The notes beneath the pieces were generated by a model. It was not told where the DNA came from. It worked only from the letters and a program-made list of their open reading frames with translations, and did not search any database. This document shows positions 37,360-45,375 of a DNA stretch of 64,000 nt, piece after piece. The first letter of the stretch is position 1. Every line of letters starts with the position of its first letter. This DNA comes from Culicoidibacter larvae. GTDB lineage: Bacteria; Bacillota_I; Bacilli_A; Culicoidibacterales; Culicoidibacteraceae. Location: contig NZ_VBWP01000005.1 of NCBI RefSeq assembly GCF_005771635.1, positions 1 through 64,000 of the forward strand, given 5' to 3'. The position numbers and the translations under genes were made by a program.

Positions 37360-38376
37360 CTATATCACCTGCCATTCTATTGCTTCTGCATTTAAAATTG
37401 TTTCTGCTTTGTTGAGCGCTGCCTCGTCACCGAGCAATTGCACCAGTAAGCGACCATAAGAGCCTTCACTGGTTTGGGCAATTGAGCCTTGAAGAATATT
37501 AAACTCAATGCCACACTCACTGACTAGTTTGCTCAAAATTGGCTTTTCAGCCTGAGTGCCAACAAAATTAAGTTGAATTATTTTACCGCTTGGATACTGA
37601 TCACGGAATTGTTCCATAACTGCATCAGTATCTTCGTCTTCAACAATTTGCCGAACAAAACGTTTGGTTGTTTGGTGTTGTGGGCGTACGAATACGTCCA
37701 TGACACTACCCTTCTCAACAATTTCACCACTATCCATAACCGCCACATCATGACAGATTGCCTTGATAACATGCATTTGGTGGGTAATCAGAACAATAGT
37801 AATTCCCAGCTCCTCGTTAATTGTCTTGAGTAAGTTAAGGATTGAATCTGTTGTTTCCGGGTCAAGGGCACTGGTTGCCTCATCAGCAAGTAAAATTTGT
37901 GGGTTTGTGGCAAGCGCCCGGGCAATACCTACCCGCTGTTTTTGACCACCGGACAATTGTGCCGGATATGCCTTCTCACGGCCAGTCAAACCGACAAGCT
38001 CAATCAGCTCCGCAACCCGTTTTTGCCGCTCGTCTTTCGGCATCTTTGCAACCTTGAGCGGAAACTCAATATTTTGTGCCACTGTCCGTGACCACAACAA
38101 GTTAAAATGCTGAAAAATCATCCCGATATTCAATCGTGCTTTACGTAAACTATCGCCGCTTAGTTCATTGATTTTCAAACCATCAATAATAACCGCACCA
38201 CTGCTTGGTTGCTCTAATTGATTAATCATCCGCAGCAAAGTACTCTTACCGGCACCACTATAACCAATAATGCCATAAATTGAACCTTTAGGAATATGTA
38301 AAGAAACATCCTTAATCGCTTCAACATCCTGTTTTTTGCTCTTGAAAATCTTGCTGACATTTTCAAAATGTATCAT
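37360..38376 (-). CDS. metN: methionine ABC transporter ATP-binding protein
   Basis: MetN hydrolyses ATP to drive methionine import. The 338-residue protein has Walker A GYSGAGKST, the signature LSGGQKQRVGIARAL, Walker B ILLADEATSALD, and a C-terminal NIL domain (about 260-338), the regulatory methionine-binding domain known from E. coli MetN. The frame is open to 38487, but that extension runs through the riboswitch. The ATG at 38376 follows AGAGGTGG and is the real start. Confidence 0.97.
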   Translation of the reverse strand: MIHFENVSKIFKSKKQDVEAIKDVSLHIPKGSIYGIIGYSGAGKSTLLRMINQLEQPSSGAVIIDGLKINELSGDSLRKARLNIGMIFQHFNLLWSRTVAQNIEFPLKVAKMPKDERQKRVAELIELVGLTGREKAYPAQLSGGQKQRVGIARALATNPQILLADEATSALDPETTDSILNLLKTINEELGITIVLITHQMHVIKAICHDVAVMDSGEIVEKGSVMDVFVRPQHQTTKRFVRQIVEDEDTDAVMEQFRDQYPSGKIIQLNFVGTQAEKPILSKLVSECGIEFNILQGSIAQTSEGSYGRLLVQLLGDEAALNKAETILNAEAIEWQVI

Positions 38377-38389
38377 CTTACCACCTCTT

Positions 38390-38431
38390 AAAATAAAAAA
38401 ACAATCACTCTGCAAAGCAAGAAATGATTGT
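38390..38431 (-). terminator. riboswitch-controlled terminator before metN
   Basis: ACAATCA pairs with TGATTGT around a partly paired 17-base loop and is followed by seven U on the minus strand, 14 bases before metN. It is the expression platform of the S-box leader; high SAM should favour termination. Confidence 0.8.
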
Positions 38432-38458
38432 TGTACAAATTCGACATCAGCCACCCCG

Positions 38459-38545
38459 CTTATCTTCTGGAATTGGCACCATTTCAATAAAAAATTGACG
38501 GTTGCCGGGCTTCATCGGGCCAGTCCCTCTGCCACTCTTGATAAG
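38459..38545 (-). promoter_or_regulatory. SAM-I (S-box) riboswitch aptamer
   Basis: The minus strand shows the S-box consensus in order: CTTATCAAGAG, GGCAGAGGGACTGGCCC, GATGAAGCCCGGCAACC, a variable arm, AATGGTGCCAATTCC and AGAAGATAAG. The P1 helix is CTTATC / GATAAG. It senses S-adenosylmethionine and controls metNI through the terminator at 38390-38431. Confidence 0.96.
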
Positions 38546-38571
38546 AAAGTGAGTTTTTAGTTGTTGTTCAT

Positions 38572-38600
38572 ATTTTACACAACTCTATTGGCAGTGTCAA
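38572..38600 (-). promoter_or_regulatory. metNI promoter
   Basis: Consensus TTGACA (38595-38600), 17 bases and TAAAAT (38572-38577) on the minus strand, about 25 bases before the aptamer. Confidence 0.85.
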
Positions 38601-38625
38601 GTCTAATCTCTTTGAGAAAAGCCGC

Positions 38626-38662
38626 GGCAAAAGTGCTGGCGACATCCGCCAGCACTTTTGCC
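38626..38662. other. strong GC-rich hairpin without a U-tail
   Basis: GGCAAAAGTGCTGGCG pairs perfectly with CGCCAGCACTTTTGCC over 16 bp around a 5-base loop. Neither strand has a proper T-run after it, though the minus side continues GCGGCTTTTC. It lies between the metNI promoter and a candidate small RNA and may insulate one from the other. Confidence 0.5.
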
Positions 38663-38802
38663 CGTATTAGCGTATTTTTGTCAAATATGTACAATTATTC
38701 CGACCATATTCGCACATTTCGCTAATTTATTGAAATCTAAAAATAAGTTTGTTAATGTTAATTGTGAAAATAAAGCGGGGAGTTTTTATTTTCCACACCC
38801 TA

Positions 38803-38901
38803 AGACTCTGCTGATTCTACCCTAAGCAGATTCTTCATTCAAAATGTAAAAACGTTTGTATGCAAAAAAGCTCATCTTATGTGTTAAAGATGAGTTTTTT
38901 T
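38803..38901 (+). ncRNA. candidate small RNA ending in a terminator
   Basis: The 330 bases between the hairpin at 38662 and the zinc-ribbon gene contain no open frame of note. A hairpin AGACTCTGCT / AGCAGATTCT (9 of 10 pairs, 38803-38834) stands 30 bases before an orphan terminator (CTCATCTT / AAGATGAG with a T-run, 38864-38901). The sequence ACCCTAAG occurs twice, at 38797-38804 and 38819-38826. A terminator with no coding gene ahead of it suggests a short transcript on the plus strand. I found no strong promoter, so the 5' end and the RNA itself are unproven. Confidence 0.3.
38864..38901 (+). terminator. orphan bidirectional terminator
   Basis: CTCATCTT / AAGATGAG with an 8-base loop, flanked by six A before and seven T after, so it can work on either strand. 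No coding gene ends at it on either side. Confidence 0.8.
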
Positions 38902-38961
38902 GTTGCATAATTCGCGAATAATACAAATATATTAATTATTCACGCAAAATTTCACAGTATC

Positions 38962-38970
38962 TGCTATAAT
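38962..38970 (+). promoter_or_regulatory. extended -10 promoter of the zinc-ribbon gene
   Basis: TGCTATAAT, an extended -10 box, lies 22 bases before the start codon; no -35 box is clear. Confidence 0.6.
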
Positions 38971-38992
38971 CAAATTGTGGATGGTGATAAAG

Positions 38993-39151
38993 ATGAAAAA
39001 GTATGAACTTAATGTTTACACTTGCATCAATTGTGGTAAAAAGATGCATGTAACTGAAGTTACCGATCATTTGCCGCCTTGTTCCAATTGCGGCGCTGAT
39101 GAGTACACAACCTGTTCAGGGTTCAAACCGAAGAAAGAAAATAAAAAGTAA
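38993..39151 (+). CDS. small zinc-ribbon protein
   Basis: A 52-residue protein with two CxxC knuckles (CINCG at 11-15 and CSNCG at 30-34), the arrangement of a zinc ribbon, plus one more Cys at 41 and a lysine-rich tail. It resembles small zinc-ribbon proteins found in many Firmicutes, whose role is not known to me. The ATG is preceded by a modest site (GGTGATAAAG), an extended -10 box lies 22 bases upstream, and the gene ends at a strong bidirectional terminator. These signals make it a real gene despite its length. Confidence 0.8.
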   Translation: MKKYELNVYTCINCGKKMHVTEVTDHLPPCSNCGADEYTTCSGFKPKKENKK

Positions 39152-39180
39152 AAAGCAAGATGACGAGCATCTTGCTTTTT
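39150..39180. terminator. bidirectional terminator between converging genes
   Basis: A 13-bp stem (AAAAAGCAAGATG / CATCTTGCTTTTT, loop of 5) serves the zinc-ribbon gene and the converging DUF1697 gene, overlapping both stops. Confidence 0.9.
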
Positions 39181-39694
39181 ACTTTGTTTGTGCCAGTTCA
39201 ATCAGCGCCTTTATAGTTTTTATATTTCGATTTGTCATTGCTACTTGAAGTTTACGTTCAAAATAATTTATAGAATATGGCGTTTTATGCAGTCCATTAT
39301 TTACCTGTAAATAAATACAGTCACCAATCATAACCGCTTGATCGTCACTGTTCAGTTGCCAATCGTGATTGTTACTCGGTTGTTGTAAAAAATAGACTGC
39401 CTGATTTGCCAGTGGTGCTTTGCTATATGGGTTGTTATCAACAGTCGTAATTAATGCTTCTAAGCTGCGAATGACAACTGATGATGTAATCGATAATTGC
39501 GTTTGCAATGCTGCTTCCAACTCTTTTTCCAAAACTGTTTTGTCTTTTTCAGAGCGGAAAATAATATTTCCGCTCTGAATATAAGTTTTCACATCCGTAA
39601 AGCCAATTGCTTCACATATGGCAATTAAATCAGCCATACGCACCCGATTATGGCTACCGACATTAATGCCCCTTAAAAATGCAATGTAAGTCAT
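39179..39694 (-). CDS. DUF1697 domain protein
   Basis: This 171-residue cytoplasmic protein matches the DUF1697 family, with the opening YIAFLRGINVGSHNRVRMADL, the TYIQSGNIIF segment and a central VVIRSLEAL. Family members are widespread single-domain proteins of unknown biochemical role. It is the last gene of a three-gene group with a GNAT acetyltransferase and a Nudix hydrolase (39179-40704), 12 bases after the Nudix gene. It ends at a bidirectional terminator. Confidence 0.88.
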   Translation of the reverse strand: MTYIAFLRGINVGSHNRVRMADLIAICEAIGFTDVKTYIQSGNIIFRSEKDKTVLEKELEAALQTQLSITSSVVIRSLEALITTVDNNPYSKAPLANQAVYFLQQPSNNHDWQLNSDDQAVMIGDCIYLQVNNGLHKTPYSINYFERKLQVAMTNRNIKTIKALIELAQTK

Positions 39695-39706
39695 TTCAAC
39701 GCTCCT

Positions 39707-40174
39707 CTAGCGAATATAAATCTGATTGTGATCATTGTAGAAGTCAGCAATAATAATTTCATTTTGCTCGCAAAAAATAGTGGGTAGGTTATCCTGACCA
39801 AAGAAACACAGTTCCAATGATTCGTCATCGTTAATAGCATATTGCTGCCCACTATATGGTGCATGGAACATGTATGCTATTGCCTGAGCATGGTCGCCAT
39901 TGGGATACTTGATATCCCATGCTGAGTAGATTCCAAAAAAATGTAGTTGCTCAGAAGTAAACTGAATAGTAGTCTCCTCAGCAACTTCTCGGATTGCCGC
40001 TTCTGTAATTGTTTCACCTAATTCCATCGCACCACCGGGAAGACCCCAGTTCCCGGTGTCAGCGCGATGCTGTAGTAAGATCTCGTTATTTTCATTATAA
40101 ATGATAACACTGCCAAAATTGAGAAATATCTTATCATGACCAACTTTTGAACGAATAAAAGAAATATAATCCAT
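39707..40174 (-). CDS. Nudix hydrolase
   Basis: This 155-residue protein contains a full Nudix box, GGAMELGETITEAAIREVAEET (Gx5Ex7REUxEExGU apart from the final residues), which binds the metal for cleavage of nucleoside-diphosphate-linked substrates. The actual substrate cannot be read from the sequence. Its start codon overlaps the stop of the GNAT gene (TAATG), so the two are translationally coupled. Confidence 0.92.
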   Translation of the reverse strand: MDYISFIRSKVGHDKIFLNFGSVIIYNENNEILLQHRADTGNWGLPGGAMELGETITEAAIREVAEETTIQFTSEQLHFFGIYSAWDIKYPNGDHAQAIAYMFHAPYSGQQYAINDDESLELCFFGQDNLPTIFCEQNEIIIADFYNDHNQIYIR

Positions 40175-40704
40175 TATGCTTCCTCCAATAATTTCTCATA
40201 GCGAAAATCTTTCCACCATTTACCATCCCAATAGGTAAAATCAGAAATTTCCGCAAACTTGGTATAACCATTTTTTTCATAAAAGCGCTGTGCCCGGGTA
40301 TTAAATTCAAAAACGCCAAGCTCAATACGCTTATAGCCATCCTCAATAAGTCGCTGTTCAAACATCGCATAACTATCGCGAACAATATTAGTACCGTGCA
40401 CCGCACTGATAAATCCAAGTGCAATCCATGCCGTCTTGGGTTCATCTTTAACCAGATGCGGAAAGTTATCAATGACCGAATAATTACCAACCGGTTTATT
40501 ATCCGCCCAAACAATATATGCTTTTTTATACTTAGTAGTTTGATAAAGTTCAAAAGCTTCTTCAGCGCTGGCTGGTGTCACCTTTTCTTTACCATCAAAG
40601 TTTGGCAGATACAAATGCATAATAGTTGGTTCAGATTCCAACCCATGAAGAAACTCAAAATCTTCGAGACCGCCAATCGGCCTTAATTCAACGTTTACAG
40701 ACAT
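40174..40704 (-). CDS. GNAT family N-acetyltransferase
   Basis: This 176-residue protein is a GCN5-related acetyltransferase. It has a beta-rich N-terminal half, a helix and strand with VGNYSVIDNF, the acetyl-CoA-binding region around WIALGFISAVHGTNIVRDSY, and the typical FEFNTRAQRFYEKNGYTKF motif. The acceptor is unknown. It is the first gene of the group with the Nudix and DUF1697 genes; the ATG follows GGAAGGGGTG. Confidence 0.9.
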   Translation of the reverse strand: MSVNVELRPIGGLEDFEFLHGLESEPTIMHLYLPNFDGKEKVTPASAEEAFELYQTTKYKKAYIVWADNKPVGNYSVIDNFPHLVKDEPKTAWIALGFISAVHGTNIVRDSYAMFEQRLIEDGYKRIELGVFEFNTRAQRFYEKNGYTKFAEISDFTYWDGKWWKDFRYEKLLEEA

Positions 40705-40760
40705 GTAATCACCCCTTCCAATTGTTCACATTATACCACTTCAGATTTTTTAGGTAAAGA

Positions 40761-40791
40761 AAAAACCGCAAGCCTTAAGCTTGCGGTTTTT
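40761..40791 (-). terminator. terminator of the DUF308 gene
   Basis: A 13-bp stem (AAAAACCGCAAGC / GCTTGCGGTTTTT) overlaps the stop codon and has a U-run on the minus strand. Confidence 0.9.
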
Positions 40792-41296
40792 CATCATTTC
40801 CCCGAAAGACATTCAGTATATGCATAATACCCAGAACAATGAATATACCACCGAAAATAAGAACCACAGTTGCCAGGGCATGAATAAAGTTAAAATAAGC
40901 CCAGATTGCAAGGATTAACAATAATATATCGATAACAATTGTAAAAATGTGCCACCCCTGGCGTTGCAGCAACGCTAAAACAATCTGCAACCCGGAGTAA
41001 ACAACAAACCATATCAGTATGATGTTGATTGCCATAGCTAAGGTTAGGTTATTTAAATCCCAGAATATTAATATTGCAGCAGTAACGTTTACTGCTGCTT
41101 GGATAAAGAACATGATGCGCAGCATTGGTTTTACGGCCTTTATTGCGCGAATAATGGCAAGCACAGCAAAAAGTAGCAGTGCGATCGCGCCGAAGTAAAG
41201 AAATTTTTCAATAAGATCAATCGGAAAGATTAATAAGAGTCCGCCAATTGCGATAAACAGCAATGCTTCAAGTGCATTAATAATTCGTCCCATCAT
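40775..41296 (-). CDS. DUF308 (HdeD-like) membrane protein
   Basis: This 173-residue protein has six closely spaced membrane helices with the paired-helix pattern of the HdeD/DUF308 family. HdeD of E. coli is linked to acid resistance at high cell density; a similar role here is unproven. The frame is open to 41455, but that extension reads through a terminator and a structured leader. The ATG at 41296 has AGGAG 10 bases upstream. A strong terminator (41361-41399) in front of the gene means that expression depends on read-through or on a weak promoter just before the start (TATAAT near 41310). Confidence 0.85.
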   Translation of the reverse strand: MMGRIINALEALLFIAIGGLLLIFPIDLIEKFLYFGAIALLLFAVLAIIRAIKAVKPMLRIMFFIQAAVNVTAAILIFWDLNNLTLAMAINIILIWFVVYSGLQIVLALLQRQGWHIFTIVIDILLLILAIWAYFNFIHALATVVLIFGGIFIVLGIMHILNVFRGNDEKPQA

Positions 41297-41360
41297 AATC
41301 ACTTCATCTCCTACTTGTATTATATAACAGAGTTCTTGATTTTCTTCTTGAAAAGCAAAT

Positions 41361-41399
41361 AAAAAAACGGGCATCCTGAAGAAAAGGAGATGCCCGTTT
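41361..41399 (-). terminator. leader terminator before the DUF308 gene
   Basis: AAACGGGCATC / GATGCCCGTTT with a 13-base loop and seven U on the minus strand. It is directly next to the 3' arm of the structured leader at 41400-41472. Confidence 0.85.
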
Positions 41400-41472
41400 C
41401 GTATAGTTATTTCCCCACTTAAAAAGACCCTTAGCCAAGGATGAATATTGAACATACTTGAATAACTATACG
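41400..41472 (-). promoter_or_regulatory. structured leader of unknown class, riboswitch candidate
   Basis: A perfect 12-bp helix, CGTATAGTTATT with AATAACTATACG, encloses 49 bases that contain CCTTGGCTAAGG (a small hairpin) and further short complementarities. The helix abuts a terminator that precedes the DUF308 gene. About 55 bases upstream is a possible -10 box (TACAAT, near 41535). Direct repeats of GTTATTC and AGTGG could form an alternative pairing. I compared it with the S-box, T-box, yybP-ykoY, purine, TPP, c-di-GMP and fluoride consensus as I remember them and found no match. The rest of the 300-base gap is AT-rich. Confidence 0.45.
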
Positions 41473-41605
41473 AATAACCACTTACACACTAATATAAACT
41501 CTACCCGATTAAATTAATGGTTACTTTATTATTGTATCACAATTAAAATAAATTTAGTAGTTATTTTTAATTTTTTATTTAAAAATACTTTTAGGGAAAA
41601 CTAAA

Positions 41606-41636
41606 AATCCCGCGGCGCCTGAGGCGCCGCGGGATT
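41606..41636 (-). terminator. terminator of the ABC exporter operon
   Basis: A 14-bp GC-rich perfect stem (AATCCCGCGGCGCC / GGCGCCGCGGGATT, loop of 3) just after the stop. Confidence 0.92.
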
Positions 41637-41642
41637 CAAATT

Positions 41643-43415
41643 TTATTCAAAGACAAATTGGTTATTATACAATTCAGCATAGAAGCCATCATCTTTAAGC
41701 AGTGATTCGTGATCACCTTGTTCAATAACTTCACCATGATGCAATACCACGATATGGTCTGCATTTAGAATAGTTTTAAGACGGTGAGCAATAACGAAAC
41801 TTGTACGTCCTTTGATTACATTTTCCATCGCTGCTTGAATTTTGCTTTCAGTTACGGTATCAACGTTACTTGTTGCTTCATCAAGGATTAATAAGCTAGG
41901 ATCAGTAATAATTGTACGTGCAATACTGATTAATTGTTTTTGACCAACACTGAACATGTTGTTTTCATCACTAACGATTGTGTCATAGCCATCGTCAAGA
42001 CCCATAATGAAGTCATGAATATTTGCCAATTTGGCAGCATTTGTCACTTCTTCATCAGTAGCATCAAGTTTTCCGAAGACAATATTATCGCGGATTGTAC
42101 CACTAAATAATACTGAGTCCTGAAGAACAATACCGATATTACTTCTTAGAGAAGCCAGTTCAATATCGCGAATATCAGTACCATCAATCAGAATTTCACC
42201 GCCAGTTACATTATAGAAACGGTTTAACAAGTTCATAATTGTTGTCTTCCCAGAACCAGTTGGTCCAACGAGGGCAATCATATGACCTTCTTGAACATCA
42301 ATGCTGACATCTTTTAAAATCGGTTTATCCGGATTGTAAGCAAAGTCAACATGGTTCAGTTGAATGTCACCGCTGATACGATCAATCTTTTTAACATTTG
42401 GTCGCTCTTCTTCATCTTTTTCATCGAAGATTGCCGCAACCCGGCGAGCACCGGTAAATGCTAATTGTAACATGCTGTACTGAGATGAAATCTCACTCAA
42501 TGGTTGATAGAATTGACGAGCATATTGAACAAACATAACAATCAATGCTAATGCTGCTGTACGTTCAATGTCACCATTTAATGTCAGCCAGCCGCCAAAG
42601 AAGATTACAATGGCCATACTGAGTAATGAAATCCCTTGCATTGCCGGGAATAACATCCCTGAGTAAATCTGACCTTTAGTTGTTGCACTTTTTACTTTTT
42701 CATTATACTCAACAAATCCATCAATTGTTTCATCTTCAAGACCGTAAGTAATAATTACTTTCTGTCCAGAAATCTTTTCATCAATATAACCGTTAAGATC
42801 ACCGAGCTCTTCTTGTTGTAAGTTAACATACTTGCCAGCTTTGCGAATGATTATAACAGCAAAGACAATCGCAAATGGAGCAACTGCCAAAGTAACTAAA
42901 GCAAGTGAAACATTTTGTTGGAACATCATAATGATAACCCCGATCATTAAAGCGACGTTTCCGATAACTTGACCAACAGCTTGGTTCAAAGTATTTGAAA
43001 TGTTATCAATATCGCTGGTAAAACGAATCAAGATTTCACCATCATTATGACTATCGAAGAAACGAATTGCTAATTGTTCCAACTTGCGGAACAAACCGAT
43101 ACGCATCCGGTTTGTTGACTTTCCGGAAATACCAACAAACATAATTGTTTGAATAAACATCCCGGCAGAAATTAAAATGAAGAAGATTGCCATCCACATT
43201 AAGATTTCCATGAACTTAGAGTTGTCAGCAACTCCGGTAGTAAAGAAGGTTCCTACATAGTTCCCTAATTCTTGAATTGCCTGGCCCATAAACTCAGGAG
43301 CTTTTACCTGTAGGTAAGTAGAAATAACACATACAATAAGTACTACTAATAATTGAATCTTATAAGCACGTAAATAGTGCCAGAAAAAACGAAGTGGTGT
43401 ATTTTTCTTTTCCAT
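41643..43415 (-). CDS. heterodimeric ABC exporter, subunit with canonical Walker B
   Basis: This 590-residue half-transporter has six N-terminal membrane helices and a C-terminal ATPase with Walker [10 protein letters not shown] and Walker [10 protein letters not shown] with the catalytic Glu. Its signature motif is degenerate (FSVGQ instead of LSGGQ). Together with its partner (43415-45163), which has the opposite defects, it should form an asymmetric dimer with one active and one degenerate ATP site, as in TM287/288, BmrCD and LmrCD. The substrate is unknown; drugs, lipids or peptides are possible. Its ATG overlaps the partner's stop (TAATG). Confidence 0.95.
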   Translation of the reverse strand: MEKKNTPLRFFWHYLRAYKIQLLVVLIVCVISTYLQVKAPEFMGQAIQELGNYVGTFFTTGVADNSKFMEILMWMAIFFILISAGMFIQTIMFVGISGKSTNRMRIGLFRKLEQLAIRFFDSHNDGEILIRFTSDIDNISNTLNQAVGQVIGNVALMIGVIIMMFQQNVSLALVTLAVAPFAIVFAVIIIRKAGKYVNLQQEELGDLNGYIDEKISGQKVIITYGLEDETIDGFVEYNEKVKSATTKGQIYSGMLFPAMQGISLLSMAIVIFFGGWLTLNGDIERTAALALIVMFVQYARQFYQPLSEISSQYSMLQLAFTGARRVAAIFDEKDEEERPNVKKIDRISGDIQLNHVDFAYNPDKPILKDVSIDVQEGHMIALVGPTGSGKTTIMNLLNRFYNVTGGEILIDGTDIRDIELASLRSNIGIVLQDSVLFSGTIRDNIVFGKLDATDEEVTNAAKLANIHDFIMGLDDGYDTIVSDENNMFSVGQKQLISIARTIITDPSLLILDEATSNVDTVTESKIQAAMENVIKGRTSFVIAHRLKTILNADHIVVLHHGEVIEQGDHESLLKDDGFYAELYNNQFVFE

Positions 43416-45163
43416 TAGGCAACGACCTCCTTCCCTTTTTGGGTCTCGTAAATTTCACGATAAACATCACTGTTCTGAATGAGTTCTTTATGGGTTCCGA
43501 CACCAACTAATTCACCATTATCGAGAACTAAGATTTTATCAGCATGAACAACTGAAGAAATCTTCTGAGCAACAATAATTGTAGTTGTATCAGTCAATTC
43601 ATGGTTCAATGCTTCTTTTACTAATTTTTCAGAACGAGCATCCAAAGCACTGGTACTGTCATCCAGAATCAAGATTCTTGGATCACCGATAACTCCACGG
43701 GTAATTGAGATACGTTGTTTTTGACCACCTGAGAAGTTATTACCGCGTTCTTGCACATGTGATTCATATTGAGTATCTAATTTCTCAATAAACTCTTTTG
43801 CTTGCGCAATTCCTGAAGCCCGGTTCATGTCTTCAAGATTGGCTTGCTTTTTCCCATGACGCAAGTTATCAGCAATAGTTCCCGAGAACAGGATTGCTTT
43901 TTGTAATACAATTGCGATAGTGTTTTGTACGGTGTTTTTATTTAAGGTGCGCAAATCTTTTCCACCTATTAATATCTCCCCGTCAGTTGGATCATAAAGT
44001 CGCGGAATCAGCTGTACTAGCGTTGATTTGCCGGCTCCAGTCGCACCAACGACACCAACCATCTCACCACTGTTCGCTGTAAACGAGATATTTTTCAACA
44101 TTAATTCTTCATCATCATTGTATTTGAACGATACATTACGAAACTCAACAGTTCCTGGCAATGTTTCTTCAGGTGCATTTGGATCATAAACAATATCAGG
44201 GTTGGTATGCATGATTTCATTTAAACGTCCAAGAGAAATAAATGCACGTGAAGAGAATGAAACTAACATGCCGCCAATGATAATTGCCATCATAATTTGC
44301 ATCAAGTAGCTGATGAATGACGGAATTGCTGCGATAGTAGTAATGATGTTTGGCATATCAGCCATTGTAACATTGTCTAAAATACCGCTGCCAACGAAAT
44401 AGATTGCACCAACTACTGCCAAGTTTCCAATCATCATGAATGATGGAATAATAATTGAGAAAATATAGCCAACTTTAATAGTATACTCATTCAATTTATC
44501 ACTTGTCTTAGTGAATCTTTTTAATTCGTTATCTTCTTGAACAAAAGATTTTACTACCCGGATTCCGGCGAAGTTTTCTTTTGCAATTGTGTTTACTTTA
44601 TCTAAGTAATGTTGCAGCTTACCAAAATAACGACCCATAAAGCTGAACGCTACCATTAAAACAATAGCAACAAGGACAATCAGTAATATAATAATCCACC
44701 ATAATTGCGGCAATGTAAACATCGCCATTACAAATGCACCAATAAAAATGATTGGAATTCTTGTTAATGATTGTAAAGTCATCATAACTAAGTTTTGCAC
44801 TTGGGTAATGTCATTGGTTAAACGAACAACTAAGTTTCCTGATGAAAAACGTTCAATATTACTGAATGAGAACGTTTGAATTTTTCTGAATGCTGCTTCA
44901 CGCAGATCTGCGCCGACTCCTTGAGCAACTTTCGCCGATGCAATTGTGTTGGCAATTCCGGCAATTAACCCAACTACCGCAACACCAATCAACCAAACCC
45001 CAAGCGTATTAATTGCATCCAAGTTATCTTCCATGATTGCCGTTAATACTTCTTGTAATAGCTTCGGTTGCCACAATGAAGCAATTGCCATGATCGCTAC
45101 AAATACAATTGACAAAAAAGTCATAAATTTGTAGTTTTTCATTTGCTTGAATAATGTGTTCAT
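43415..45163 (-). CDS. heterodimeric ABC exporter, subunit with degenerate Walker B
   Basis: This 582-residue half-transporter has six membrane helices and an ATPase with Walker [10 protein letters not shown] and a near-canonical signature ([14 protein letters not shown]). Walker B reads [12 protein letters not shown], so the catalytic Glu is replaced by Asp. This is the degenerate-site subunit of a heterodimeric exporter. The ATG at 45163 follows GGGAGG; the frame is open upstream but without a site. It is the first gene of the two-gene operon. A leader of about 80 AT-rich bases shows no regulator-binding site I can name. Confidence 0.95.
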   Translation of the reverse strand: MNTLFKQMKNYKFMTFLSIVFVAIMAIASLWQPKLLQEVLTAIMEDNLDAINTLGVWLIGVAVVGLIAGIANTIASAKVAQGVGADLREAAFRKIQTFSFSNIERFSSGNLVVRLTNDITQVQNLVMMTLQSLTRIPIIFIGAFVMAMFTLPQLWWIIILLIVLVAIVLMVAFSFMGRYFGKLQHYLDKVNTIAKENFAGIRVVKSFVQEDNELKRFTKTSDKLNEYTIKVGYIFSIIIPSFMMIGNLAVVGAIYFVGSGILDNVTMADMPNIITTIAAIPSFISYLMQIMMAIIIGGMLVSFSSRAFISLGRLNEIMHTNPDIVYDPNAPEETLPGTVEFRNVSFKYNDDEELMLKNISFTANSGEMVGVVGATGAGKSTLVQLIPRLYDPTDGEILIGGKDLRTLNKNTVQNTIAIVLQKAILFSGTIADNLRHGKKQANLEDMNRASGIAQAKEFIEKLDTQYESHVQERGNNFSGGQKQRISITRGVIGDPRILILDDSTSALDARSEKLVKEALNHELTDTTTIIVAQKISSVVHADKILVLDNGELVGVGTHKELIQNSDVYREIYETQKGKEVVA

Positions 45164-45344
45164 GTACTGATTTCCTCCCTTATCATATACTCCTGCTAAA
45201 ACAGCAGAGTACCTATAATACCGCAATAAAAAATAACTGTCAATGAAAACATTTATTCTTTTGCTGACTTTTTCTATTTTAGCGTAACATTGTTACAAAG
45301 TCAAGTGCATTGATTGATAAATTACGCCAACTTTCATACAATTT

Positions 45345-45353
45345 TGATATAAT
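45345..45353 (+). promoter_or_regulatory. extended -10 promoter of the adenylyltransferase-like gene
   Basis: TGATATAAT lies 22 bases before the start codon; no -35 box is apparent. Confidence 0.6.
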
Positions 45354-45375
45354 AAAACTAAGGCGGTGTTTTCTT

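Noticed and set aside
38377-38487. Longer N-terminus for MetN (start at 38487)
   Set aside because: The extension reads through the SAM riboswitch and its terminator.
41297-41455. Longer N-terminus for the DUF308 protein (start at 41455)
   Set aside because: It would translate through a terminator hairpin and the structured leader, has no ribosome binding site, and adds no recognisable sequence.
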